From the NCBI RefSeq assembly GCF_000621125.1, contig NZ_JHZC01000016.1, positions 1 to 64,000 on the forward strand: a stretch of 64,000 nucleotides of DNA, written 5' to 3'. This document shows positions 46,566 through 56,076 of the stretch, piece by piece (the stretch's first letter is position 1; every line of letters starts with the position of its first letter). Source of the DNA: Maribacter antarcticus DSM 21422. GTDB lineage: Bacteria > Bacteroidota > Bacteroidia > Flavobacteriales > Flavobacteriaceae. The translations under genes and the position numbers were made by a program. A model generated the notes under the pieces. That model saw nothing but the letters and a program-made list of their open reading frames with translations. It made no database searches and was not told the DNA's origin.

Positions 46566-47279
46566 ATGTTAAAAAGTCTAATCTTAAGATGGAATTGGTC
46601 CTTACAATTGGCAAATTATATTTATAAAAAACGCCAACAGCATAGGATAAAACTAAAGTTAGGAAAATCAGTATTTCTTGGATTTTCTGTGGTGTTGGAA
46701 GGGCATAATTTCATAAATCATCATACCACCGTGACCAATTCGTATTTGGGTTTTGGCTCTTATGTTGCCAATGACTCAAAAATAGCAAAAACCAAAATAG
46801 GCAGATACTGCTCCATAGGACCAAGGGTTATTTGTATTTTTGGAAATCACCCAACCAAACAAATCGTTTCTACGCACCCATCTTTATTTTCCACTTGGGG
46901 ACAGACAGGGTTTACCTATGCCAAAAAGCAACTTTTTTCGGAGTTTGCGGAACCTATTTCAAAAGGTTCCCCTTATACCATTTCTATTGGGAACGATGTT
47001 TGGATAGGAGCCGATGTGCGAATTTTGGATGGAGTTCAGATTGGTGATGGAGCCATAGTTGCGGCAGGATCAATAGTGACAAAAAATATAGCACCCTATA
47101 GTATCGTTGGTGGGGTACCGGCCAAACTTATCAAATACCGCTTTACTGAGGCTCAAATTATTTTTTTAAAAGGATATAAATGGTGGGAGAAGCCGCAGGA
47201 TTGGATTACCAAAAATGCCCATTTGTTCGCTGATATTGAAAAATTCATGAAATACCTTAACGCATCTGATGACCACTAA
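46566..47279 (+). CDS. Hexapeptide-repeat O-acetyltransferase (CatB/LbH family)
   Basis: The 237-residue protein has left-handed beta-helix hexapeptide repeats, from VFLGFSVVLEGHNFINHHTT through IGRYCSIGPRV and IGNDVWIGADVRILDGV to GDGAIVAAGSIVTKNIAP. The closing GGVPAKLIKYRF is typical of xenobiotic/sugar acetyltransferases. Catalytic His is probably in GNHPTKQIV. It may acetylate a sugar of the repeat unit or the 4-amino group made by the DegT enzyme; the acceptor is unknown. Its 3' end overlaps the next gene by 11 bases. Confidence 0.88.
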   Translation: MLKSLILRWNWSLQLANYIYKKRQQHRIKLKLGKSVFLGFSVVLEGHNFINHHTTVTNSYLGFGSYVANDSKIAKTKIGRYCSIGPRVICIFGNHPTKQIVSTHPSLFSTWGQTGFTYAKKQLFSEFAEPISKGSPYTISIGNDVWIGADVRILDGVQIGDGAIVAAGSIVTKNIAPYSIVGGVPAKLIKYRFTEAQIIFLKGYKWWEKPQDWITKNAHLFADIEKFMKYLNASDDH

Positions 47280-48432
47280 GCTCGCCATAGTTATTGTTGC
47301 GTATAACCGTAAAAATTCGCTGCAACGCTTACTCAAAAGTGTAGGTAATGCTAGCTACCCAAAAGCTGATATTCCTTTGATTATTAGCATTGATTGTGCT
47401 TCTGATAATTATGATGTTGTACAGGTTGCCAACGCGTTTAAATGGAAGCACGGCACAAAAAAAGTAGAATACCAAAAAGAAAACTTAGGCTTACGAAACC
47501 ACATCTTACAATGTGGTGCGTATGCAGTTACTTTTGGAGCAGCTATAATTTTAGAGGACGACCTTTATGTTTCTCCCAATTACTATCAATATACTTCTGA
47601 GGCATTGCAATTTGCTAATAATAAACCCTATATCGCTGGCATATCCCTTTATAGTCATCAGTTTAATGTTCATAGTCGTAGTAATTTCTCTCCTTTACTA
47701 GATGGTTATGACAATTGGTATTTTCAATTCGCATCTTCTTGGGGTCAGGCCTGGACAAAAATTCAATGGGAATCTTTTTATGCATGGTATATAACACAGG
47801 AGGTTTTGGAGCCTCACCCTAGCCTACCGGATAACGTAACCCGTTGGTCAGAAAAATCTTGGCTTAAATACTTTATAGCTTATTTGGTGGAAACGGATAC
47901 TTATTTCCTTTATCCTAGAGCTTCTTACACCACTAATTTTAGTGATATGGGTACGCATGTAGGAAAAGACACTACCACTTTTCAAATACCTCTTGACTTT
48001 AGCAAGGACCCCCAATTTCAATTCAGCACCCTTAAAGAAAGTTCTAGTGTCTATGATGTTTTTTATGAAAATAGAAAATTACATTTATATTTAAACCTAA
48101 AAGAAGCAGACTTACATACCAATCTCTATGGTAAAAAAAACAATCAGACTGATAAAAGATATATCTTAACGTGCAAAATACTGCCCTTTAAAATCATTAG
48201 AAAATTTGGGAAATCCTTAAAACCCCATGAAGCCAATATTCTGGTGAGTAATACGGGTAATGACCTGTTTTTATATGAAGCTCAAATAGCAGACAAAAAT
48301 AGTTTTAAAGAGGATGTCTACCGTAAAATTATGTACGACATTAAAAGTTTAAATCGCAATGAAGCAAAAATTGTTCTATTCCAATTGCTAAAGGAGCAAT
48401 TTAACCGTGGTTTAAAAAAACTGGGACTATGA
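47269..48432 (+). CDS. Glycosyltransferase, GT2/GNT-I-like fold
   Basis: The 387-residue protein begins LAIVIVAYNRKNSLQRLLKS and has AIILEDDLYVSPNYYQY near 93-109. That motif is the acidic metal/nucleotide-sugar site of GT-A enzymes and is reminiscent of eukaryotic GNT-I. WGQAWTKIQWESF follows. There is no membrane segment. It overlaps both the acetyltransferase gene (11 bases) and the polymerase gene (4 bases), so it is tightly coupled to repeat-unit assembly. Donor and acceptor cannot be told from sequence. Confidence 0.82.
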   Translation: MTTKLAIVIVAYNRKNSLQRLLKSVGNASYPKADIPLIISIDCASDNYDVVQVANAFKWKHGTKKVEYQKENLGLRNHILQCGAYAVTFGAAIILEDDLYVSPNYYQYTSEALQFANNKPYIAGISLYSHQFNVHSRSNFSPLLDGYDNWYFQFASSWGQAWTKIQWESFYAWYITQEVLEPHPSLPDNVTRWSEKSWLKYFIAYLVETDTYFLYPRASYTTNFSDMGTHVGKDTTTFQIPLDFSKDPQFQFSTLKESSSVYDVFYENRKLHLYLNLKEADLHTNLYGKKNNQTDKRYILTCKILPFKIIRKFGKSLKPHEANILVSNTGNDLFLYEAQIADKNSFKEDVYRKIMYDIKSLNRNEAKIVLFQLLKEQFNRGLKKLGL

Positions 48433-49598
48433 AAATGTGGAATTATCTTCAAAAAATCGGTCTAATCTATATTATACCCTTTGTTCTGTACTTGATAAAT
48501 CCATATAGTATGGGATTTTTGTTCGGTTATCTTTTAATATTGTCCCTATTACTGAATGGGAAGAAATTGATTCATTACTTAGATAGGGATTTTGTATTTC
48601 TTAGCCTTTTTGCGATTACTTATGCTTTATTTTACGCTATGAATCAAAAAAGTGGGATACAACTTATTTTTATATATGCCCTTTTCCCTGGTTTCTTTTA
48701 TCTATTTGGGAAGTATCTAGTAATAGATGGTATGACAACAGGCCACTTGGTATTTTTATTTTTTACAATTGGGTTTCTATTTTCTTTGTCACCATTAATT
48801 TCTGTGGTCATCAACCTAAGAGAGGGAGGATTTGTTCAGCTTAATCGAGAAGTTCCACTGTTTTGGGATGGTAAAGAGACTAAAGCTACATTAATGTCCG
48901 CCTACCTCACCTTTAATATGTGTCTTCCTATTATTTATTTAATTAAGGAACGAAAAATACCCTGGTTAATGCAAAGTATAGTCGGGGTAATTTTTATAAT
49001 CTCTTTACTAAGTGTATTTCGTTTGGGCAGTCGCACACAATTGGTCATTTGTTTTCTTTCCATTGTGCTAAGTTTGTTGTTTATAATCCCCAAACAAACG
49101 GTAAAAGCAAACACGAAATTATTTTTATTTTTGTTATTTATTACTGCTTTAATTTTAAAATTTGTGCCGTTAAATTTGAATGCGGATTATTTCTCGGTCT
49201 TAGGTTCTCGTTTGCAAGAAAGTGGTAATATATCCAGTGCCGGTGGACGCTCAGCATTATGGTTACAAGGCCTTGAAAATTTATTCACTCATCCTCTAGG
49301 ATGGCAAGGACCCAATGTACGTTATGCTCATAACCTTTGGTTGGATGTAGCTCGCTATGCCGGAATTATTCCCTTCGGACTTTTGCTGATTTTCACTCTA
49401 GGTTCTTTACGAAACACCCTTAAGGCGGTACGGAAGGCTCCCAAAGAACTGCTCTTGAATACAACGATGTTAATTTTTACGATGGCTTCCATGCTTATCT
49501 TCTTTGTAGAGCCAGTTATGGAGGGTCTTTTCTTTTTGTTTACAGTCTATTGCCTTTTTCAAGGTATTATCAATAATTATTTAAAAAAAAATAACTAA
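48429..49598 (+). CDS. wzy: O-antigen ligase/polymerase-like membrane protein (probable Wzy)
   Basis: The 389-residue polytopic protein has about 10-11 helices and a large periplasmic loop containing SSAGGRSALWLQGLENLF and HPLGWQGPNVRYAHNLWLD. This is the arrangement of the Wzy_C/O-antigen ligase superfamily. In a Wzx/Wzc/Wza locus the natural role is polymerase of undecaprenyl-linked repeat units. It starts within the preceding glycosyltransferase stop (ATGA). The next gene is convergent, so it ends the plus-strand block. Confidence 0.83.
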   Translation: MKMWNYLQKIGLIYIIPFVLYLINPYSMGFLFGYLLILSLLLNGKKLIHYLDRDFVFLSLFAITYALFYAMNQKSGIQLIFIYALFPGFFYLFGKYLVIDGMTTGHLVFLFFTIGFLFSLSPLISVVINLREGGFVQLNREVPLFWDGKETKATLMSAYLTFNMCLPIIYLIKERKIPWLMQSIVGVIFIISLLSVFRLGSRTQLVICFLSIVLSLLFIIPKQTVKANTKLFLFLLFITALILKFVPLNLNADYFSVLGSRLQESGNISSAGGRSALWLQGLENLFTHPLGWQGPNVRYAHNLWLDVARYAGIIPFGLLLIFTLGSLRNTLKAVRKAPKELLLNTTMLIFTMASMLIFFVEPVMEGLFFLFTVYCLFQGIINNYLKKNN

Positions 49599-49640
49599 AA
49601 AAATTAAAACATCCTATTTACATCTCTAAACGTTGCCATT

Positions 49641-51125
49641 TTAAAATTTTTTAATCCTTTCAAAAAGGCCAAATGAAATTAAAGTGGATTTAATGTACCC
49701 TTTTATTTTTTCCTTTTTTGATATCGGATTAATAGGTGCTGATAATACTTCCGGCCATAATAATTTTACAGTTTCTGTAAAGAAAGAATCGTTTTGATTA
49801 TTTCTGAATTGGGAATCCACACTTAACATTATATCTATGATTTCCCTGTTATTAAATGGTATAAAAATCTCTTGCGCTATATCCCATTCCAACTGGCTTT
49901 GTGCTTGCCAACTTCCAACCCTATGTTCCATATAAAATAGGTCTCTAATATCGTAACCTAATTTTTCAACATTAGGTACACTTTTAATCCAGTTTGAAAG
50001 TTCCTGCTCTACAAAACTTAAATCTCTCCATCCTGGAACGATATTTTTAATTTGTTCAGCAGTTATAACCCCATTCAATTTACATTTTATAAAATAAGCT
50101 GACCTACCAATTTCAACACAATTACCCCTAACCGCTATTCGTTTAGCTGGAAAACTCTTGCTAATGCCCCAAGCTATAGTACCCCAATCATCAAGATGAG
50201 AATTTGAGGTATTTTCTTTATATAATTTTAAGAAAGACTCATCAGCTTTTTCTGTGCAATCGATTACATTGTGGGTGTATCCTTGGTTTTCTAGTACCTT
50301 TCTTGGAATGCTAATATCAGCTGAATCACTGTTGAGATTTCTGTACTTAAGTGTATAAAAAAAGACATCCTTGGCAATATTTTTAGTGGCACTTAACAAA
50401 AGTCGAGAATCTAATCCAGCGGTCATTGCTGCCGCTAATTCAAAACGATTATTAGCAACTTTCATAGTCTTACTGAGTAAATTCGCAAGTGCTGTTACTC
50501 CCTCCTCACGAGTTCTTGTTACAATTTTATGTTTTGCGTTTGGCCAGTATCGAATTTCTTTATTTAAAGCTGTGTCAAAATAAAAATTTGGCAGTAATTG
50601 GCAAACATTTTGGAGAAGAGTAATTCCGCAGGGTAACCAGTGTTCTTTCGTATTTTTTACATATTGGGATTGAACATATTCTACCCGCTCGGGACTTTCG
50701 ACCAAATCAAATATCAACTTGAAAAGTTCCGGTTGTGAAGCTAGATGCATTCCATCCTCATTCCTGCTATAATAAACAGTCCTAAGACCACAGGCGTCAT
50801 GAAATACTTTATATGTTTCATTAGTTTTGGTAATCAAAACAAAACGACCTACAAGTTTATTTAGGTATTCAAAAAAATCTTCTTCATTAGCATTACGGTT
50901 AGCAATTTCCTCTAAAAGTTCTTCATTGGTTTTATCGCCGCAATGTGGATTTAACCAATATCCTAAAAGGATAAATGTTTTATTTTCTTTTTGTAAGTAA
51001 TTCAATTCTAAATCGGGATGCACATATAAATAGCTTTCTCCACAATTTCTAACTTGCCAATTGGACAATACTTCTGTTGGTTTTGGAGATAGTAAGAACT
51101 GTCTTCTAAATTTTAGATTATTCAT
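49641..51125 (-). CDS. Asparagine-synthetase-like protein lacking the glutaminase nucleophile
   Basis: The 494-residue protein resembles AsnB throughout. The N-terminal half has the Ntn-type region (GRFVLITKTNETYKVFHDAC, then GLRTVYYSRN) but begins MNNLKF, not Met-Cys-Gly, and so lacks the catalytic Cys2 of the glutaminase. The synthetase half has a PP-loop of the form TAGLDSRLLLSATKN and a late VGSWQAQSQLEWDIAQEIF region. Such proteins occur in polysaccharide and peptide-modifying clusters, where they probably adenylate a carboxyl group and use free ammonia or another nucleophile. Amidation of a uronic acid in this polysaccharide is a reasonable guess, not shown. It is convergent to the polymerase gene and stands alone. 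Confidence 0.82.
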   Translation of the reverse strand: MNNLKFRRQFLLSPKPTEVLSNWQVRNCGESYLYVHPDLELNYLQKENKTFILLGYWLNPHCGDKTNEELLEEIANRNANEEDFFEYLNKLVGRFVLITKTNETYKVFHDACGLRTVYYSRNEDGMHLASQPELFKLIFDLVESPERVEYVQSQYVKNTKEHWLPCGITLLQNVCQLLPNFYFDTALNKEIRYWPNAKHKIVTRTREEGVTALANLLSKTMKVANNRFELAAAMTAGLDSRLLLSATKNIAKDVFFYTLKYRNLNSDSADISIPRKVLENQGYTHNVIDCTEKADESFLKLYKENTSNSHLDDWGTIAWGISKSFPAKRIAVRGNCVEIGRSAYFIKCKLNGVITAEQIKNIVPGWRDLSFVEQELSNWIKSVPNVEKLGYDIRDLFYMEHRVGSWQAQSQLEWDIAQEIFIPFNNREIIDIMLSVDSQFRNNQNDSFFTETVKLLWPEVLSAPINPISKKEKIKGYIKSTLISFGLFERIKKF

Positions 51126-51384
51126 ATAATTCTAAGTTTTCATATTGGTTATTTTGATTTAATTATTATAATTCAACCTATATATTCCATTTGTTAATTA
51201 GTTTTCTCTTTTAACAATTAAAAATAATTCTATTAAAACACTTAAAAAATATCGCATAATTTACTGTAATATGAATGCTTGCATATAAAACAAGTATTCA
51301 ACTTACAAAAATCACTGAACAACAACTACAATATCCAAGAATCTAATTTATAGATATTAAATTAAACAATTATTATTTTTAAAA
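51126..51384. other. Spacer upstream of the AsnB-like gene
   Basis: AT-rich, no features recognised; probably contains the AsnB-like gene's promoter but no clear -7 box is visible. Confidence 0.4.
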
Positions 51385-52195
51385 TTGGTAGAAGGAACCA
51401 TAGAAAGAGCCACAAACCTTTTACCCCAAACTTACAAAGGAGAAATTTTAGTTACGGCAGAAGCGTTCAAGGGTTTCGGTTCATTCTTTGGGCTTGCTTA
51501 AAAAAATGGTCATTGCAGATTCATCAGCGTCATATTTAGATGACCATTTTAAAAAATATTTAGAATACAACGGTGGAACCTTTTGGCGTTGGGCACTATT
51601 CATTTTGTAATATACATTTACTGTGATTTTAGTAGCTATTCAAACATTGCGATTGGGGCCTCCAAGGTATTTGAATTAATGTCAAATTTTTAGTTTTCCT
51701 ACTTTTCAAGGGATATAGCTGAATTTTGGATAAGGGGGTACATCTGCCTATCCGTGTGGTTCAGAGATTACGCCTATATCCCTCTTGGGGGCAACAAAGA
51801 GGGTGCATGGATGAAGTTGCGTAATACCTTTATCATTTTTTTCGGTTAGTGGCTTTTGGCACGTTGCCAACTGGACTTTTATCATTTGGGGTTTATTGAA
51901 TACCCTCTATCTTTTTCCTCTTTTATTAACCCCTCAAAACAGAGCAAATATTAAAGTGGTGGCAAAAGGAAAATACCTTTCTTTTGTTAAAAAAGTTCTC
52001 CAAATAGAAGTAACATTCATCCTAAACTGTTTTTACCTGAATCTTTTTCAGGGCAAATAGCCTTGCACGTACCTAGCTTTATATAGTGGACATGTTTAAT
52101 ATTTCAATTATTTCAAAATCCAAAAGTACTTCCTATGACCTTAAGCGTATTACTGGCCTTATTATTAATAATCTATTTGGTTAGAAAATAAAAGA
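51385..52195 (+). pseudogene. Wrecked MBOAT-family O-acyltransferase (AlgI-like)
   Basis: Pieces in different plus-strand frames match the central and C-terminal part of AlgI-type MBOAT proteins: VEGTIERATNLLPQTYKGE, LKKMVIADSSASYLDDHFKK, YNGGTFWRWALFIL, FRDYAYIPLGGNKEGAWMK and LRNTFIIF. The family motif for the active-site region (FWRRWHISLS) reads FWIRGYICLS and the later HGANW-type segment is out of frame. Frameshifts and stops are numerous, and the N-terminal third is absent. It is in the opposite orientation to its minus-strand neighbours. It shows that an acyltransferase once belonged to this locus. Confidence 0.85.
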
Positions 52196-52496
52196 TTTTG
52201 GATATTCTCATAATATATTGTTGGACGCTACTAGATATACAGAGGTGATTTTATTTATATCACTAATTATTTTGACCATTAGGTTCCAACTAAAAAAACT
52301 GAATTTTAAACGGTTGAAAAAATATACGCTGTTGATTTATTCACAAATACTGTCTACAATTTAATTAGTTTTTTTCTGAATTTTGTTGAAATAATTCTGG
52401 AAAATTTATTTTTATTTTCGATTTATTTTGCATGTATCAAGGAATGACACATACTTTTATAGAAAAATATACAGCACCTGATTAACAACGTCGTTG
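52196..52496. other. Spacer with an unassigned open fragment
   Basis: A plus-strand frame at about 52229-52363 reads TEVILFISLIILTIRFQLKK and then LNFKRLKKYTLLIY. It is hydrophobic and could be the tail of the MBOAT pseudogene or another membrane-protein remnant. Nothing else was recognised. Confidence 0.35.
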
Positions 52497-53564
52497 TTAT
52501 TGCTTGAAAAACTTATTTTTCAACCATTTACCACCTTTAAGTTCAATAAAAGTATAGGTTAGTTGGCTATAAAATAAGGTTATGCTAAGTGTAACTAAAA
52601 GCACCATTAGCTGATTTAATGCCGTCATTTCTATTTTTACTAATTTAAAAGCTGCCGTTGGAATCAATAATATTAAAATAAAATGATTCAAATAAACAGA
52701 GTATGATATTTTACCCAAAAATGTAAATATATTTGAATCCATTAATTTGCTCAACTTACCACTTGTTTGAATAAAAATCAAAATAAATAGAGAAAAATAG
52801 ATTGGATAGGCCAAAATGGCAATGATACTTTTTTGTACACCTGTATAGCTATTTACAATAAAGAACAATACGCCTAAGCCAATAAAACCTATATACTCCC
52901 ATACATTATGAAGATTAAATTTATATTTAGACAAAAACCAAACAAAATACCCTAAATTAAATGCCACTAGACCTCTAACAAATCGAAAATCTAAAAATAT
53001 ACCAAAATATTTATTGTGTACCAAAATTGCGAAACCAATTATTATGATAGCAAGCAATATCAAATTTTGCTTTGATTTTATAGCCAAAATAGAGACCAAA
53101 CCAAAAACAAAATAAGAAATCATCTCAGCCGAGATAGACCAAGAAGGGCCATTAATGCCTCCTGTATTACCTAATATCGGTGTTGAATTCATAAATAAGA
53201 TAGAATCAAAATAACGTATTAATAGTTCAGAAAAAGAGTCTACATTTTCAACAAATTCTGGAAAGATAAAATTGAAAATCAAATCAAAAATAAAATATAC
53301 GGTTACAGAATAAATTAGTAGAGGATATAATCGGATAAAGCGTTTCTTCATATAAGACCAAAAATCTTTGTAGCTAGTTAAATTTGAATAATTATAACTA
53401 ATGACAAAACCTGATAAAACGAAGAAAAAATCTACAAAAGACCAAGATTCGCGAATTATAAAACTGTTATAAAGCCAATCTGGCATTGTAAATGCACGCA
53501 AATGAAAAAAAACTACCATTAAGCTAAACAAACCTCTTAAACCATCTAATTTTGTAATCCTCAT
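52497..53564 (-). CDS. Acyltransferase-3 family membrane O-acyltransferase (OafA/YrhL-like)
   Basis: The 355-residue protein has about ten membrane helices. It begins with the family signature LDGLRGLFSLMVVFFHLRAF, whose His is the likely catalytic residue, followed by FVDFFFVLSGFVISYNY. Family members transfer acetyl or other acyl groups to surface glycans from the cytoplasmic donor. In this locus it probably O-acetylates the exopolysaccharide repeat unit. It may have taken over the role of the neighbouring dead MBOAT gene; that link is inference. It is separated by 126 bases from the beta-propeller gene upstream. Confidence 0.88.
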   Translation of the reverse strand: MRITKLDGLRGLFSLMVVFFHLRAFTMPDWLYNSFIIRESWSFVDFFFVLSGFVISYNYSNLTSYKDFWSYMKKRFIRLYPLLIYSVTVYFIFDLIFNFIFPEFVENVDSFSELLIRYFDSILFMNSTPILGNTGGINGPSWSISAEMISYFVFGLVSILAIKSKQNLILLAIIIIGFAILVHNKYFGIFLDFRFVRGLVAFNLGYFVWFLSKYKFNLHNVWEYIGFIGLGVLFFIVNSYTGVQKSIIAILAYPIYFSLFILIFIQTSGKLSKLMDSNIFTFLGKISYSVYLNHFILILLIPTAAFKLVKIEMTALNQLMVLLVTLSITLFYSQLTYTFIELKGGKWLKNKFFKQ

Positions 53565-53690
53565 AAAAAATTATTTTATAAATCAAGGTGCAAAGAACAC
53601 CCTTATAATGGGTTAAGACACAAAATTCGTTGATTCAAACATATATTAGTTAAGAAACCGTGTCTAATGCAGTTTGGATAAAATATAAAT

Positions 53691-54956
53691 TTAAGTGATT
53701 TTCATTACACAAAGGGCTCTTTGGCCTGTATGTACTGAATCAAAACACACTACGTCGCTATTGCGATTCATTCGGGGATGAAAATCACAACTCCAATGCT
53801 TAAAAGCTTGGGATTGAAACTTCTTAAACGATTTTAAAGAGGCTAGATGCTCCACGGCATTAGTAGTAGCATCTACTTTATATAAATTAGCCATTCGGGA
53901 GCGATTAGGGTAGGTATCGGTCACAAAAGAACTAGAGGTAATAAAGCTTTGGTGACCATCCGAGTTCAATTGGGGATACGCTACTATCTGATAGTCTTGG
54001 AGGGTAGGTTCCTTAAATAAAACATGGCAATCTATATCTCCAATCCGGCAATACGCCACAATTTGATTTTGATTGTTCCAAACGTAATGTGACACCATAT
54101 CGTTGGTAGGTGCTATATAACATTTTTTCTCTTGGCGATCATAACTTACAAGCCTAGAGTGCCTGTTGAAGGTATCGAACTCGTCTACCCAACGGTGTAA
54201 AAAAGAAATATATCTGTTATCCGAGGAAAACAAAGAATGGGTTACGTAATGAAAACAATTCTCAAAACCCGAAGACATCTCACCTACTTTGGTAAGCTCC
54301 CTTAGGCTTATTAATAATTCCTTTTCCCCTGTTTTTAAATTTCCAAGAAAAAGACCTGTTTGCTCTGGCATTTTTTCGGTATTGTAATGCCCCTCTTCAG
54401 TGATACCGGCATAACCATAGCCCAGCATATAGCGTTCTAATCGGCCGTAGTTGAAGGTAGATGCATAAATACCGTCATGCGATACATGATCGATAGGAAA
54501 AGGAATAACCGTTTCTTGCTGCGTTTCAATGTCAAAGATCTTAGACACCAATTGCTTTTCGTCCACCACTGCGTTATATATCAATTTGTCTTTTCCCACC
54601 CATTGTAACCTGCAACCCTTATGATAGTTCCAAGCGTGCGTCTCTCCTATTTGTATATAATCTCCCAACTCACCATTTTTATGGTCAAAATAGCCCACAT
54701 GTAGTACGTCTTCTGCAGTGTTCATCCGAAAAGGAATGGTCAATTGGTTGCCCAACAGCTTGCTATCGTCGTAAGAAAAAGGGCAAACGTCATGGAATCC
54801 AAAAAAAAAACCTTCTTTAGCTTGGATGGGATTTTTAGAATAATTTTTTTTATTAGGCAGCAAATCAAAAACCGTTTGATATATATTTCTAATACCAGCT
54901 TTAAGGTGTTGATTTTTCTTTACCGCATCATAAACCAGCTTTTCTATTTTATTCAT
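53691..54956 (-). CDS. Predicted beta-propeller protein of unknown function in the polysaccharide locus
   Basis: I do not recognise a named family. The protein (421 residues from the start chosen here) has several blade-like phrases typical of TolB/oligogalacturonate-lyase-type propellers: PFSYDDSKLLGNQL, LFSSDNRYISFLHRW, YVWNNQNQIVAYCRIG and FHPRMNRNSDVVCFDS. Conserved-looking histidines lie in FGFHDVCPFS, HVSHDGIYAS and WSCDFHPRM. No signal peptide is evident, so it may be cytoplasmic. I chose the ATG at 54956, which overlaps the GT4 stop by 8 bases. An ATG at 54989 would add 11 residues and overlap by 41 bases. Coupling to the GT4 gene suggests a role in glycan synthesis or sensing. A PL22-like lyase relationship is only a fold-level guess. 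Confidence 0.72.
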   Translation of the reverse strand: MNKIEKLVYDAVKKNQHLKAGIRNIYQTVFDLLPNKKNYSKNPIQAKEGFFFGFHDVCPFSYDDSKLLGNQLTIPFRMNTAEDVLHVGYFDHKNGELGDYIQIGETHAWNYHKGCRLQWVGKDKLIYNAVVDEKQLVSKIFDIETQQETVIPFPIDHVSHDGIYASTFNYGRLERYMLGYGYAGITEEGHYNTEKMPEQTGLFLGNLKTGEKELLISLRELTKVGEMSSGFENCFHYVTHSLFSSDNRYISFLHRWVDEFDTFNRHSRLVSYDRQEKKCYIAPTNDMVSHYVWNNQNQIVAYCRIGDIDCHVLFKEPTLQDYQIVAYPQLNSDGHQSFITSSSFVTDTYPNRSRMANLYKVDATTNAVEHLASLKSFKKFQSQAFKHWSCDFHPRMNRNSDVVCFDSVHTGQRALCVMKIT

Positions 54957-56076
54957 GTCGTACGTATAATTTCTTATAAACTGCTGCAATGTTTTTCCAA
55001 TTAAAGGGTAACATTAAAGCATCAAAATCAGTATAGTTTTCATAATTCTTCACAATGTATGTAATGCCGGAGGCTATAGCTTCAACATTATCCGGGTCTA
55101 CCGCTCTTCCTGCCTCGTAATTCTTCAAAAATCCGTCTATTCCTTCTCCTTTAGAGTATAAAACTGGTTTTCCCTGCGACAATGCCTCTATGTACACTAA
55201 CCCAAATAATTCATATTTTGATGGCATAACAAAGATGTCACAGGCTCTATAAGCTTGTTTAAGAAACTCCCCAGCATTAATTTTCCCCTTATAGTCTACC
55301 CAGGGAAAGGATTGTATCAGGTCAACAAACCCCTTAAAATAGTCCGGCTCCGATTTACCTTCAGGTCCAATGATTGTTAGCGTGTAATCATACTCCCCGG
55401 CAGCATTCAGCCGTTGTACAGCCTCGATTAAAAGCAAAATATTTTTCCGTTCTATAATTTGGCCAACATATAGTAATTTCACGGTATAATCCAAAGGGAT
55501 TGCCGCTGGTTTTTGAAGCTGGTTCAGCCACATATCGTCTATTCCATTAGGAATCACCAGCACCTTAAGCAAAAGCTCAGCTACCAAAGATTTAGGCATC
55601 ATAGCAAATAATTTATCCCGATACATATTGGAGATAAACACAATCCTATCCGCATTTTTCAATACACGATGAATAAAAGACCTACGATGCCACATTAGTC
55701 GATATTGCAATTCTATATCCGTAGTTCTAACAGCTACGATATAACTAATATTATATTTTTTCTTCAACTTATAGGCAAGCGCACCATCGGTAAAAAGGTT
55801 GTGCGCATGAATAAAATCAATATCGGTTACCAACCCCTTGGAACATATTGACTTATAAATTTTTTGGATTTTCCCAAAATAATTATACTTGTGAATGGGC
55901 TTAATAATCTTTTCAAAAATTAGCTCCGTCTGTTTCAGGGTAACTTCATTTTCCGGCTCGCGATTAATCTTAATCGGAATATAAACCCGTTGTTGGATGT
56001 CAACATCAATTTCGGTGTATAATTGAGCGTACAAGTGATTGTCAATGTAATAGGAATTTAAATGTAATATCTTCAT
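54949..56076 (-). CDS. GT4-family glycosyltransferase
   Basis: The 375-residue GT-B enzyme has an N-terminal acceptor-side domain (FIHAHNLFTDGALAYKLKKK) and a C-terminal donor domain. The donor domain carries KLLYVGQIIERKNILLLIEA and the EX7E region MPSKYELFGLVYIEALSQGKP. It is cytoplasmic or membrane-associated and would add one sugar to the lipid-linked repeat unit; specificity cannot be read. The beta-propeller gene follows with an overlapping start. It is the first gene of the minus-strand modification block and has a -7 box upstream. Confidence 0.9.
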   Translation of the reverse strand: MKILHLNSYYIDNHLYAQLYTEIDVDIQQRVYIPIKINREPENEVTLKQTELIFEKIIKPIHKYNYFGKIQKIYKSICSKGLVTDIDFIHAHNLFTDGALAYKLKKKYNISYIVAVRTTDIELQYRLMWHRRSFIHRVLKNADRIVFISNMYRDKLFAMMPKSLVAELLLKVLVIPNGIDDMWLNQLQKPAAIPLDYTVKLLYVGQIIERKNILLLIEAVQRLNAAGEYDYTLTIIGPEGKSEPDYFKGFVDLIQSFPWVDYKGKINAGEFLKQAYRACDIFVMPSKYELFGLVYIEALSQGKPVLYSKGEGIDGFLKNYEAGRAVDPDNVEAIASGITYIVKNYENYTDFDALMLPFNWKNIAAVYKKLYVRHE

